NCBI RefSeq assembly: GCF_000739735.1
Contig: NZ_BBJF01000018.1
Location: forward strand, 124,001-188,000
Direction of reading: 5' to 3'
Length of the DNA: 64,000 nt
Origin: Paraburkholderia ginsengisoli NBRC 100965
GTDB lineage: Bacteria > Pseudomonadota > Gammaproteobacteria > Burkholderiales > Burkholderiaceae
Positions 1-8,776 of this stretch are shown here, one piece after another. The position numbers and the translations under genes were made by a program. The notes below the pieces were generated by a model that saw only the letters and a list, made by a program, of their open reading frames with translations, did no database searches and was not told where the DNA came from. How positions within the stretch are numbered: position 1 is the first letter of the stretch; each line of letters starts with the position of its first letter.

Positions 1-705
1 ATCGATCGCACGTGAATTCGCCTTCGAATCGAGATCGTTCATCGTACGGCGAAAATGCGTGCGCCACTCGGTGACTTTCACCGTGAACACGATGTACACC
101 GCGAGCGCGATGAACGTGACGATCGCGTAGTACGCCTCGTATTTGACGACGAAAAAGCCGAGCACGAGGCCGACCTCGACCAGCGTCGGCAGGATGCTGT
201 ACAGCGAATAGGAGATCAGTTGCGTGATACCGCGCGTGCCGCGTTCGATATCGCGCGACATGCCGCCCGTCTGCCGTTCGAGATGAAACCGCAACGACAG
301 CGCATGCAGATGGCGAAACACTTTCAGCGCGAGTTGCCGCACCGCGCTCTCGGTCACCTTCGAAAACAGGATCTCGCGCAACTCGGTGAAGAGCGACGTG
401 GAGAGCCGCACCACCGCATACGCAACCACCAGCAAACCGACGCCGCCCAGCAGCACAATGGCCGGCGAATCGTGCGCGCGGCCGAGCGCGGTCAGATGCT
501 GCACCGACGCGAGGCTGTCGACGATGCGCTTCATCACGATCGGCACGCCGAGATTGGCGACCTTCGCGCCGATCAGGCAGCTCAGCGCGAAGCCGACGCG
601 CCACTTGTACGTGGCGAGGTAGGGCAGCAGCGACAGGATCGTCTGCCAGTCGTTGCGAGGCTGGGTGGAAATCGGCGAGGGTTCGGACGAGGAAGCGCGG
701 CGCAT
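1..705 (-). CDS. Atm1-type ABC exporter, N-terminal part (runs off left edge)
   Basis: The 235 visible codons are the membrane-spanning half of an ABC half-transporter; the ATP-binding domain must lie beyond the left edge. A polar N-terminus of about 20 residues is followed by hydrophobic segments near residues 37-56, 82-100, 164-187 and 191-209. The stretch LSLRFHLERQTGGMSRDIE (residues 136-154) is characteristic of the Atm1/HMT1 family, which exports glutathione- or sulfur-linked compounds and heavy-metal conjugates across the inner membrane. The start is the ATG at 705; no other in-frame start fits better. The substrate cannot be told from the sequence, and a general lipid/drug half-transporter is the alternative. 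Confidence 0.85.
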   Translation of the reverse strand, partial: MRRASSSEPSPISTQPRNDWQTILSLLPYLATYKWRVGFALSCLIGAKVANLGVPIVMKRIVDSLASVQHLTALGRAHDSPAIVLLGGVGLLVVAYAVVRLSTSLFTELREILFSKVTESAVRQLALKVFRHLHALSLRFHLERQTGGMSRDIERGTRGITQLISYSLYSILPTLVEVGLVLGFFVVKYEAYYAIVTFIALAVYIVFTVKVTEWRTHFRRTMNDLDSKANSRAID

Positions 706-1022
706 GGGGATCTGCAAGGGGGAGAGTGTGGAACTGCCGGAGCTCCCGCGACACAAGCGGCGCGCCGAACGCGCCATGCCGACCGGCACACCGCTTATTG
801 ACGCACGACCTCGCTGAACGCTTTCCCGTACAATTCCTGATCTTTCTATTGTCGCAGAAGCCGGCTGGCGCCGCTTTTCATGGGCTGTCCGGCCACCGGT
901 TGCACGCTGGCCGCGCGGCCGCCTCGTCTGGCCGGATCGATCCGCCGATGAGTGCAGTCGTCGTGAAATCCCCGCCTGCCGGTCGAGCCGACCGAGCCAA
1001 TACGTTTCTCAAGGGTGCCCCG
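706..1022. other. Intergenic region between divergent genes, no gene seen
   Basis: This 317-bp space separates the divergent ABC exporter and thioesterase starts and should contain both promoters. I see no convincing paired -35/-10 elements and no credible small gene. An in-frame ATG at 948 could lengthen the thioesterase by 25 residues, but that extension does not resemble the family. Confidence 0.5.
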
Positions 1023-1418
1023 ATGACCGATCTTCTTCAACTCCCGCAAAAGCCCTGCGCGCTGCGCGTGATGCCGCAACCGTCGGACGCGAACGTCCAC
1101 GGCGACGTGTTCGGCGGCTGGATCATGGCTCAGGTGGACATTGCCGGTTCGATCCCGGCGAGCCGCCGCGCCAACGGGCGCGTGGCGACCATCGCGGTCA
1201 ATTCGTTCGTGTTCAAGCAGCCGGTGTTCGTCGGCGATCTGCTGAGCTTTTACGCGGATATCGTCAAGACCGGCAATACGTCGGTGACGGTATCGGTCGA
1301 GGTCTACGCGCAGCGCATGAGCCTGACCGAAGACCTCGTGAAGGTCACCGAGGCGATCCTCACCTACGTCGCCACCGACAGCGATCGTCGCCCGCGCGCC
1401 TTGCCGGTAGTCGATTGA
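1023..1418 (+). CDS. Acyl-CoA thioesterase, YciA-like hotdog fold
   Basis: The product (131 residues) is a single hotdog-fold thioesterase that hydrolyses acyl-CoA to free acid and CoA in the cytoplasm. The N-terminal motif NVHGDVFGGWIMAQVD (residues 24-39), with its catalytic Asp and central-helix glycines, is typical of YciA-type short/medium-chain thioesterases. The length matches the usual 130-140 residues. I chose the ATG at 1023 because the sequence becomes family-like (MTDLLQLP) there and an AAGGGTG lies just upstream. It is followed by a strong hairpin terminator and seems to be transcribed alone. Confidence 0.88.
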   Translation: MTDLLQLPQKPCALRVMPQPSDANVHGDVFGGWIMAQVDIAGSIPASRRANGRVATIAVNSFVFKQPVFVGDLLSFYADIVKTGNTSVTVSVEVYAQRMSLTEDLVKVTEAILTYVATDSDRRPRALPVVD

Positions 1419-1444
1419 GACGCTGAACCGAGCCGCTGAAGCAC

Positions 1445-1481
1445 AAACAGAACGAGGCGCCCCGGGCGCCTCGTTCTGTTT
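1445..1481. terminator. Bidirectional intrinsic terminator
   Basis: A perfect 17-bp inverted repeat (arms 1445-1461 and 1465-1481, 3-nt loop) begins with AAA and ends with TTT, so it can work on both strands. It lies between the convergent thioesterase gene and DUF4148 gene. Confidence 0.8.
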
Positions 1482-1548
1482 CACACGTCGTCGTGGTACG
1501 CGCCGTGACTCGCTTCGGACCGGGTGAACCGGTCCGCTTCGCTACGAC

Positions 1549-1878
1549 TTACTGGCTGGCCGCCGTACCGATGCCGGCTTTCTTCTGCGCGTTCTGGATG
1601 TCGGCCGGATAGTTCGGATCGTTGCGCGACGGCTGATACCCGTGCGCCTCCAGTTGTTTCAACTCGGCGTTCTTCTTCGCCCGCGCCTGTTTGCGCGCGG
1701 CCTTGCGCTCCGCCTTCGTGGTGTGCGGCTTCGCGCCGGTGTCGGCCTTGGCCGCATCCGAGCCTTCGCCCGCCGACCCTCCGCCGCCGCTTTGCGCGAA
1801 TGCCGGCGCGGCGGCCGCCACGCTCAATACAACCGTTGCCAACAGCACAGCCAGTTTCTTTGCAGGTGAAGACGTCAT
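1549..1878 (-). CDS. DUF4148-family secreted small protein
   Basis: This 109-residue protein has a clear Sec signal peptide: Lys-Lys at 7-8, a hydrophobic core at 9-24 and a probable cleavage after AFAQ (26-29). A Gly/Ser-rich stretch and a strongly basic Lys/Arg/Ala segment follow. The C-terminal motif QLEAHGYQPSR...NYPADIQ (about 74-94) is the signature of DUF4148, a family of unknown function abundant in Burkholderiaceae. The start at 1878 is set by GGAG about 8 nt upstream; the other ATG at 1890 would place this ribosome site inside the gene. It is probably periplasmic, and its function is unknown. Confidence 0.82.
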   Translation of the reverse strand: MTSSPAKKLAVLLATVVLSVAAAAPAFAQSGGGGSAGEGSDAAKADTGAKPHTTKAERKAARKQARAKKNAELKQLEAHGYQPSRNDPNYPADIQNAQKKAGIGTAASQ

Positions 1879-2101
1879 TGTTTTCTCCATTCGGATTGGC
1901 GGAAAGTCGGCAGCACAACGTCCGGCACGAAGTACGAGCAGCGAAAACGGCAATCGGGCGAACGGGCGCGGCGCTGCGTGGATCGATGCTTCGTCGGTGC
2001 TTCCTGGGTATTTCTGATTCCCCGGCAAGGTCGCCGATGGGAACCACGAATATATCCGACCGAAATTCGTGCGCAAATCGCTGTCGCCCGCACGAGCGGC
2101 G

Positions 2102-3034
2102 CTAGGCCACCCGGCTCGCTGGCGCGGACGCGGCGTCGCCGCGCAAATAGGCGTCGACCTGCGCTTCGATCCACTGCGCGAAATGCGCCTGGCGGACGTT
2201 CAGGATTTCGCGCTGCTGCCACACCAGCCAGTACGGGTAGCGGTACGGCACGCGGATCCCGGTGATCTGCACCAACGCCCCTTGCGCCAACGCATGCGCG
2301 ACCAGGCTGCGCCGTTCGAGTGCGACGCCCAAGCCCTGCAGCACCGCGCCGATCGCGATGTTCGAATCGTTGGCCGACAACACCACGGCTTCGGCGGGCG
2401 GCGGCGCCACCTGCGCCGCCTCGCACCAGTCGCTCCACGGCGCGTCTGGGCTGGAGATCAGCGGACAGGCGACCACCTCGTCGGCGGTGAGCGGAAAGCG
2501 GCCGCTCGGCGCGAGCGCGAAATGCGGTGCGGCGACCACCACCATGTCGTCGTCGAACAGTTTCTGTTGCGCGACGCCCGGCCAGTGCCCCTGTCCCATG
2601 CGGATACCGATGTCGCTCGCGCTCTGGCGAAAATCCTCGACCTGCAGAGTGGTCATGAGACGCACCCGATAGTACGGATGCGCGTCGCGAAAGCTCGCGA
2701 GGCGCGGCACGAGCCAATGCTGCGCGAACGACGGCAGCGTCGAGATCACCAGTTCGCTTTCGTGCGGACGCGCCTGCGCGCGGCGCGTCGCGTGGGTGAT
2801 ATCGCGCAGCGCGGCGCGGATGTCGAGCGCATACAGGCGCCCTTCGTCGGTGAGCCGCAGCCCGCGCGCCTCGCGGATGAACAGCGCGACGCCCATCGCA
2901 TCTTCGAGCACCTTGATCTGCTGGCTTACCGCCGAGTGCGTGACGTGCAATTCGCGCGCGGCCTGGGTGACGCCACCCAGGCGGGCGACGGCCTCGAAAC
3001 AGCGGAGCGCGGTAAAAGGCGGGATCGGCTTCAT
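2102..3034 (-). CDS. LysR-family regulator, GcvA-like
   Basis: This is a 310-residue LysR-type transcription factor. A winged helix-turn-helix occupies residues 1-60 (GGVTQAARELHVTHSAVSQQ) and a periplasmic-binding-like effector domain about 90-295. The overall pattern (PPFTALRCFEAVARLGG at the N-terminus) is that of the GcvA branch. The ATG at 3034 gives the standard LysR length; the reading frame continues upstream but without LysR character. It is divergent from the glutathione transferase gene, the usual arrangement for a regulator controlling its neighbour. The ligand is unknown. Confidence 0.88.
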   Translation of the reverse strand: MKPIPPFTALRCFEAVARLGGVTQAARELHVTHSAVSQQIKVLEDAMGVALFIREARGLRLTDEGRLYALDIRAALRDITHATRRAQARPHESELVISTLPSFAQHWLVPRLASFRDAHPYYRVRLMTTLQVEDFRQSASDIGIRMGQGHWPGVAQQKLFDDDMVVVAAPHFALAPSGRFPLTADEVVACPLISSPDAPWSDWCEAAQVAPPPAEAVVLSANDSNIAIGAVLQGLGVALERRSLVAHALAQGALVQITGIRVPYRYPYWLVWQQREILNVRQAHFAQWIEAQVDAYLRGDAASAPASRVA

Positions 3035-3193
3035 GTTAGAAATTGTGACGGGAATCGTCGTTAATTGTCGCTTTTTTTGGCGCGCGTAGATGCTTAATCT
3101 ATCGGCTGGGTGCGCGACGAATTGCGCCGGGCGGGAAACGCCGCTGCGCAGCCGACTCGGGCGCGCGATGATAGAACTTCTAACGGGAATCAA
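3035..3193. promoter_or_regulatory. Shared LysR/GST control region
   Basis: This 159-bp divergent region should hold the LysR operator and both promoters. The clearest dyad is TAGAACTTCTA at 3172-3182 (5-bp arms around one base), just before the GST start. The word ACGGGAATC also occurs at both ends (near 3048 and 3183). Neither element has been matched to a known GcvA-type box. Confidence 0.3.
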
Positions 3194-3808
3194 ATGAAAC
3201 TGATCGGAATGCTCGACTCACCCTATGTGCGCCGGGTCGCCATTTGCCTCAAGCTGCTTGAGCTCGACTTCGAGCATCAATCGATCTCCGTGTTCAGCAC
3301 CTACGACCAGTTCGCGAAGCTCAACCCGGTCGTGAAAGCGCCGACGCTGATCACCGACAGCGGCCGCGTCGTGATGGAGTCGTCGGTGATTCTCCAGTAT
3401 CTTGCGACGCTTGCCGGGCCCGGGCACCGTCTCTTCCCCACTCGCCCGGACGACGCGTTGCGCGCCGCCCGTCTCTCGGGTCTCGCGCTCGCGGCGTGCG
3501 AAAAGAGCATCCAGATCGTCTACGAATGCAATCTGCGGCCTGAGGAGAAGCGGCACGAGCCCTGGCTCGAGCGCGTGCGCGCGCAACTGCTCGCGGCTTA
3601 TGGCGAGCTCGAACGCGACGTGGCGACGGCGACGCTGCCGACCGAGCAGGAGCAGTTCGACGCGGCGGACGTTACCGTCGCGGTGAGCTGGCACTTCACG
3701 CAGATGATGCTGCCGGAGGTCGTCGATAAAGCCGCGTATCCGCACTTGCAGGCGTTTTCGGCGTTGGCGGAGAACCTGCCGGTTTTCGTGGCTACGCCAG
3801 CGGTTTGA
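3194..3808 (+). CDS. Glutathione S-transferase family protein
   Basis: This 204-residue cytosolic protein has the two-domain GST layout. A thioredoxin-like N-terminal domain (1-78) contains SPYVRRVAI at the active-site region, the cis-Pro segment VVKAPTLI and the glutathione gamma-Glu binding ESSVILQYL (about 62-70). An all-helical C-terminal domain follows. The catalytic position has Ser-Pro-Tyr as in many bacterial beta/nu-like GSTs. The start follows directly from the intergenic region. It is probably controlled by the divergent LysR gene. Conjugation, reductase or dehalogenation activity cannot be separated from sequence. Confidence 0.88.
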   Translation: MKLIGMLDSPYVRRVAICLKLLELDFEHQSISVFSTYDQFAKLNPVVKAPTLITDSGRVVMESSVILQYLATLAGPGHRLFPTRPDDALRAARLSGLALAACEKSIQIVYECNLRPEEKRHEPWLERVRAQLLAAYGELERDVATATLPTEQEQFDAADVTVAVSWHFTQMMLPEVVDKAAYPHLQAFSALAENLPVFVATPAV

Positions 3809-3890
3809 GGATGGCGGGCGGACTGGCGGAGCGGGGGCGAGCCTGGCGGCACGCGTCGCTAAAACGCCCACGGCCGCCGGCCCAACCGAA

Positions 3891-6800
3891 TCAAGCCGGC
3901 TCCAGCTCCCGCTCCCGGCCCACGCCCCCTTGGAGCAACTCGGAAATCGCAGCGGTCGACAACGGCTTCGCGAAGTAAAACCCCTGCATCTCGTCGCACG
4001 CGCGCTCTTTCAGGAAGTCGAGTTGCGCCGACGTCTCGACGCCTTCCGCGATCACATGCAGCTTCAGCGAATGCGCGAGCGCGATGATCGCCGACGTGAT
4101 GGTCTCGTCGTCGCCCGACACGCCGATGTCCGACACGAACGAGCGGTCGATCTTCAGCCGGTCCACCGGAAAACGCTTCAGATAGCTGAGGCTCGAATAG
4201 CCGGTGCCGAAGTCGTCGATTGCGAGGCCGATGCCGAGCGCGCGCAGTTCGTTGAGCATCGACACCGCTTCTTCGGCGTTGCGCATGATGGTGCTCTCGG
4301 TCAGTTCCAGTTCGAGGTATTTCGGTTCGAGTCCGGTCTCGGCCAGCACCTGCATCACCAGCTTCGCGATATCGCGCTGCTGGAACACGCGCGCCGACAG
4401 ATTCACCGACACCCGCGTCGGCGGCAATCCCGCATCCTGCCAGGCCTTGTTCTGGCGGCACGCTTCACGCAGCACCCATTCGGACAGCGGCCCGATCAGT
4501 CCGCTCTCCTCCGCCAGCGGAATGAACGCCGACGGCAGCACCAGCCCGTCTTCCGGATCGCTCCAGCGCACCAGCGCCTCGATGCCGACAATCTGCCCGC
4601 TGCCGATATCCACCTGCGGCTGGTAGTGCAGCAGGAATTCGTCGTCGCGCAACGCGCGGCGCAAACGCCGTTCGAGGTTCAGCCGCGCGCCCGCGCTCGC
4701 GTTCATCTCCGGCTGATAGAACTGGAACGTGTTGCGGCCCATGTCCTTCGCGCGATACATCGCGAGGTCGGCCTTTTTCATTAGCGCTTCGGCGTCGTCG
4801 CCGTCTTGCGGGAACAGGCTCGCGCCCATGCTGCAACCCACGTACAACTCGGTGCCGTCGAGCCACACCGGCTCGGCGATCGACGCGCGCACGCGCTCCA
4901 TCCACGCGATCAACGACTGTTCGTCGACGGTGTCGGTCATCACGATCACGAACTCGTCGCCGCCGTGCCGCGCGACGGTATCGCTGGTGCGCGAGCAGCG
5001 CGCGAGGCGCTCGGCGACCACGCGCAGCAGCCGGTCGCCGACGCTATGGCCGAGCGTGTCGTTGACGTTCTTGAAGCCGTCGAGATCGAGGAACACGACC
5101 GCGACGCCGTTGTGATGCCGCTGTGCGACGATCAGCGCATGCTCCAGACGGTCGCGCAGCAGATTGCGGTTCGGCAGGCGCGTGAGGCTGTCGTAGTTGG
5201 CCTGATATTCGAGCTGTTCCTGATAGCGGATCAGATCGGTCACGTCGTTGATCACGCCGATGTGATGCGTGATCGCGCCTTCCGCGTTCGGCACCGGCGC
5301 GATGAACAGCTGATTCCAGAACAGCGCGCCGTCCTTGCGATAGTTGCGCACCACCGCGCTGACCTCGCGGTTCGCGGCGAGCGCCTGGCGGATCAGCGCG
5401 ACGCCTTCCTGGTCGCGGTCGTCGCGTTGCAGCACGCGGCAGTCGTGACCGATCACCTCGGCGGGATCGTAGCCGGTGATACGCATGAACGCCGGGTTCA
5501 CGTATTCGATCAGATTGCCGGTCGGCGACGGCGCGGTGATCAGAATCGCGTTGACGCTCGCGTCGAGCGCGCGGCTTTGCAGACGCAGTGCGAGATCCGC
5601 GCGCTTGCGCTCGGTGATGTCCGTGTACGAACCGAGCACGCCGATCACCTGCCCCTCGCCATCGGTGAACGGCAGTTTGCTCGTGACCGTGGTGCGATGC
5701 ACGCCGTCGATCACCACGTCGACTTCGAAGTTCATCTTCGGCACGCCGGTGCTCGCCACTTCCCTGTCGTGCTCGTTCAACAGTTCGGCGAACGCGCGCC
5801 ACGGCATGTCGGCGTCGCTCTTGCCCACCACCTGCTCGGGATACGCGAGCCCCGCATCGCGCGCGAACGCCATATTGCAGCCGAGGTAGCGCGAGCTCAG
5901 GTCCTTCCAGAAGATGCGCTGCGGGATGTTGTCGATCACCGCTTCGAGCATCTGGTTCGAACGCTGCGCTTCGGCTTCGGCGTTGATCTGATCGGTGACG
6001 TCGTCGGCGAGCACGAAGAGCGCCGCGCGGCCCATGAAGTTCAGCGCGTGATACGAAATGTCGGCGCTGATGATCGAGCCGTCCTTGCGCCGGTGATGCC
6101 AGACGCCCGCCATCGTGCGGCCGTGCGGGACCGCGTCGCTGCGTTGCAGATGCGATTCGAGCCGCGCGATCTCGGTGTGCGTACGGATCGCGCGAATCGT
6201 CATGCCGAGAAACTCGTTTTCCGAGTAGCCGTATTGCTGGATCGCGGCCGCGTTGACGGCGAGAAAGCGCAGCGTCTCGCGATCGAAGATATACATCGGC
6301 ACCGGATGATCGTCGAACAGCCCGCGAAAACGTTCGTCGTTGCGGCCAAGCGCGCGAGCGCTGCGCAGTTTTTCGCGCGCGCTGCTCTCGCGGGCGCCGA
6401 ACGTGAAGATCAGGACCGTGCTGCCGGTGAGCATCGTCAGAATCAGCAGAAACATCGCGCGCTGGGTCTCGCCCGCCGAGACCGCGAGCGCCTTCTGCAA
6501 CGCGCGGTTCTCCTCGCTGCGCAGCTTGGCCAGCGCGGCTTCCACGCGATCGAGCCCGAGCCCGAGATGCGTATACGTCGACGCCGCCCACGCGCGCGAC
6601 GCATCCGGCTCCGCGCTGGCGCTCTTGAGCAGCGCGTCGTCGATATCGTGCTGCAACGCGTGGCTCTCCGCGCTCAGTTTGGCGAGCGCGTCGAGCATCG
6701 GCGGCTCGCCGGCCAGTTCCTCACGCAACTCGCGCTCCAGGCTGGCGAGCGTCGTGCCTGTCGTGGCGGCCGCGCCCACCGGCGCCGGTGCGCCCGAGGC

Positions 6801-7007
6801 CTCGAAACGGCCTAGCGCGGCCAGCGCGCTGTCGAGCGCCGTGTGATACGCGTCGAGGTTCTCACGCACGCTCGTCGAACGCAGCATGAGCGCGTCGGCG
6901 TCGCGTTGACTGCCAATCTGCGTGTAGGCGACGAACGCGTTCGCACCGACCGCGGCAACGACCACCGCTATGTTGATCAGCAGCCGCTTCGATAAAAAAG
7001 GAGTCAT
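3891..7007 (-). CDS. Membrane sensor with PAS-PAS-LOV-like-GGDEF-EAL (c-di-GMP turnover)
   Basis: This 1038-residue inner-membrane protein likely makes and/or degrades cyclic di-GMP. Transmembrane helices at about 8-28 and 184-205 flank a helical periplasmic sensor. Two PAS domains follow (about 225-340, 352-468), then a third (about 480-592) with LOV features: Cys523 in GHDCRVLQ, plus Arg524, Gln527, Arg540, Asn555 and Asn565. The GGDEF domain (about 605-765) has an intact GGDEF (682-686) and an RxxD inhibitory site (Arg673/Asp676). The EAL domain (about 785-1030) has EAL 810-812, NLS, ELTE, DDFGTG (931-936) and KIDRSF. Both catalytic sites therefore look competent. It stands alone; the start at 7007 precedes the first membrane helix. 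Confidence 0.93.
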   Translation of the reverse strand: MTPFLSKRLLINIAVVVAAVGANAFVAYTQIGSQRDADALMLRSTSVRENLDAYHTALDSALAALGRFEASGAPAPVGAAATTGTTLASLERELREELAGEPPMLDALAKLSAESHALQHDIDDALLKSASAEPDASRAWAASTYTHLGLGLDRVEAALAKLRSEENRALQKALAVSAGETQRAMFLLILTMLTGSTVLIFTFGARESSAREKLRSARALGRNDERFRGLFDDHPVPMYIFDRETLRFLAVNAAAIQQYGYSENEFLGMTIRAIRTHTEIARLESHLQRSDAVPHGRTMAGVWHHRRKDGSIISADISYHALNFMGRAALFVLADDVTDQINAEAEAQRSNQMLEAVIDNIPQRIFWKDLSSRYLGCNMAFARDAGLAYPEQVVGKSDADMPWRAFAELLNEHDREVASTGVPKMNFEVDVVIDGVHRTTVTSKLPFTDGEGQVIGVLGSYTDITERKRADLALRLQSRALDASVNAILITAPSPTGNLIEYVNPAFMRITGYDPAEVIGHDCRVLQRDDRDQEGVALIRQALAANREVSAVVRNYRKDGALFWNQLFIAPVPNAEGAITHHIGVINDVTDLIRYQEQLEYQANYDSLTRLPNRNLLRDRLEHALIVAQRHHNGVAVVFLDLDGFKNVNDTLGHSVGDRLLRVVAERLARCSRTSDTVARHGGDEFVIVMTDTVDEQSLIAWMERVRASIAEPVWLDGTELYVGCSMGASLFPQDGDDAEALMKKADLAMYRAKDMGRNTFQFYQPEMNASAGARLNLERRLRRALRDDEFLLHYQPQVDIGSGQIVGIEALVRWSDPEDGLVLPSAFIPLAEESGLIGPLSEWVLREACRQNKAWQDAGLPPTRVSVNLSARVFQQRDIAKLVMQVLAETGLEPKYLELELTESTIMRNAEEAVSMLNELRALGIGLAIDDFGTGYSSLSYLKRFPVDRLKIDRSFVSDIGVSGDDETITSAIIALAHSLKLHVIAEGVETSAQLDFLKERACDEMQGFYFAKPLSTAAISELLQGGVGRERELEPA

Positions 7008-7204
7008 GGATTCCGAACGTCAATCGTTCCGAGGGCGGGAGCGCGCGGTCGTTCTCGGTGCGTCGGGCCGCATCGATGCGAGTCTTTTTACGCGCCAACC
7101 CATGGATAACGGCAGCGTTCAGCAGAGGGTTGAGGGTGGGGGTGAAAAATATTGAGGGGTGTGTGGGTGGGATTGGATTGGGCGCGGCAGCTTGCAGGCC
7201 GCGC

Positions 7205-7681
7205 CTAGCCGGCCGCGCCAAACTCCTTCATCGCCGGGACGAAGTCGTGGTTGGCCTCCGGCTTGCGCGACAGCTTCGCGAGCACGTAGCGCTTGAAGGG
7301 ATCGAGTTCGGCCCAGCGGGTGACGCTCGGCGTGACGAGGCCCGCCCGTCCCGCCTGCAACGCGACGCCCTCCGGCACGCTATCGGTACGGCGCCACGCG
7401 GGCGACTCTTCCGGCGTGAACCACTCCGGCTCGACGTTCGCGTGCGTGCGCAGCATCTCGAACAGCGCGTGATCGAAATTCGGCTCGATTTCCGCGTCGT
7501 CCTCGACCGGGAAACGCGCCAGCAGCTTGCGGTCTTCGAGCGGCAGCAACTGCCACTGCGCCAGCGTGATGCGCAGCCCGAAACGGTCGAGATTGAAGCG
7601 CACCGACATCGGGATGTAGGTGAAATTCTCCGAAGACGCGACTTCGAAGTCGAACAGAAGCGGTGCTTCGTTGAGTCCCAT
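7205..7681 (-). CDS. Nitrate reductase-associated protein family
   Basis: This 158-residue soluble protein resembles the nitrate-reductase-associated family (Nitr_red_assoc). Typical are the N-terminal FDFEV...FTYIPMSVRFNLDRFGLR (residues 10-33) and the mid-protein LPLEDRKLLARFPVED. The biochemical role is not established; the family is often found near molybdenum enzymes and their maturation factors. It is divergent from fdhD, a maturation factor for a molybdenum enzyme, which supports a link to Mo-cofactor proteins. No nitrate reductase or formate dehydrogenase structural gene is present in this window. Confidence 0.7.
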   Translation of the reverse strand: MGLNEAPLLFDFEVASSENFTYIPMSVRFNLDRFGLRITLAQWQLLPLEDRKLLARFPVEDDAEIEPNFDHALFEMLRTHANVEPEWFTPEESPAWRRTDSVPEGVALQAGRAGLVTPSVTRWAELDPFKRYVLAKLSRKPEANHDFVPAMKEFGAAG

Positions 7682-7840
7682 GACAAGGCTCCTCGTGAAT
7701 GGCGCACAACGTGCGAGCGCGGCTTGAGGTATTTTAGAACCTTATTCGCGCGATGGCGGCATGGACGGCCGCCGCCCGGCGGCGCAGCAAGAACGCTGAG
7801 AGCCGTGCCCGCGCGCGCAGCATCGCACAGGAGTGAAGCA

Positions 7841-8680
7841 TTGAACGAACAGGAAACAGCCGGACAGCCAGGCGCGGTGGAGCGCCAGGTGCATCGGCAT
7901 CGCGGCTCGGCGGTCGAAACCGTCACCGATCACGTCGGTCAGGAATGGCCGGTCGCGCTCGTCTTCAACGGCATTTCGCATGCGGTGATGATGTGCACGC
8001 CGCGCGATCTCGAAGCCTTCGCGGTGGGCTTTGCGATTTCGGAAGGCATCGTCGAGCGCGGCAGCGATATCCAGGACATCGAGGTCGAACTGCACGACGA
8101 CGATGAACTGCCGCACGCCGAAGTGCAATTGCAGGTCGTGCAACAGGCGTTCGTTGCGCTGAAGGAGAAGCGCCGCGCGCTCGCCGGGCGCACCGGTTGC
8201 GGCGTCTGCGGAATCGAAAGCATCGATCTGCTCGATCTGAAGCCGGAGCGCGTGCCCGACACCGGCTTTCTGCAACGGCTCGCGCCCGATGCCATCGCCC
8301 GCGCCGCCCGCGAGCTGCCGGAGCACCAGGCGCTCACGCGCTTGACCGGCGGCCTGCACGCGGCCGCATGGTGCGACGCTGCGGGCGCGATCCGCTATGC
8401 GTTCGAGGACGTCGGCCGTCACAACGCGCTCGACAAACTGATCGGCCAGCTGGTGCTCGATCGCGCGGATACCCGCGACGGCTTCGTGTTTCTGTCGAGC
8501 CGCGCGAGCTACGAACTGGTGCGCAAGGCCGCGCGCGTCGACGTGCCGATGGTCGCGACGATCTCGGCGCCGTCGTCGCTGGCGATTGCGATTGCCCGCA
8601 AGGCGGGCGTGCGGCTGGTGAGCTTCTGCCGCGAAGGCAGCTACGTCGATTACGACACCTGGCAAGCGACGCAGCCTTGA
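7841..8680 (+). CDS. fdhD: Formate dehydrogenase accessory sulfurtransferase FdhD
   Basis: FdhD passes sulfur to the molybdenum/tungsten bis-MGD cofactor of formate dehydrogenases. The 279-residue product has the conserved persulfide Cys pair in TGCGVCGIES (Cys120 and Cys123), the segment GGLHAAAWCD and the C-terminal RASYELVRKAA...ATISAPSSLA. I chose the TTG at 7841 because a perfect AGGAG sits at 7829-7833, 7 nt upstream, and no ATG gives a full N-terminus. The frame stays open upstream, so an ATG-only search would place the start wrongly. Confidence 0.92.
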   Translation: MNEQETAGQPGAVERQVHRHRGSAVETVTDHVGQEWPVALVFNGISHAVMMCTPRDLEAFAVGFAISEGIVERGSDIQDIEVELHDDDELPHAEVQLQVVQQAFVALKEKRRALAGRTGCGVCGIESIDLLDLKPERVPDTGFLQRLAPDAIARAARELPEHQALTRLTGGLHAAAWCDAAGAIRYAFEDVGRHNALDKLIGQLVLDRADTRDGFVFLSSRASYELVRKAARVDVPMVATISAPSSLAIAIARKAGVRLVSFCREGSYVDYDTWQATQP

Positions 8681-8741
8681 GGACTGAAGCGCGTGGGTAG
8701 TGGGAAATCCGAGGGCTTGAGCGTCTGAGCCCCCAACACCC

Positions 8742-8764
8742 GAGCGCCAAAACCTCCGGCGCTC
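8742..8764. terminator. Hairpin between convergent fdhD and isomerase genes
   Basis: A perfect 7-bp stem (GAGCGCC/GGCGCTC) with a 9-nt loop lies in the 96-bp convergent gap; a second weaker stem (GGGCT/AGCCC) lies just before it. There is no T-run, so intrinsic termination is only a possibility. Confidence 0.4.
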
Positions 8765-8776
8765 AGGCACCCCACG

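Noticed and set aside
4806..6815. A 669-codon plus-strand frame over the GGDEF-EAL gene
   Set aside because: Composition is Arg/His/Ala-rich with no recognizable domain; the minus strand encodes a complete, motif-rich protein there.
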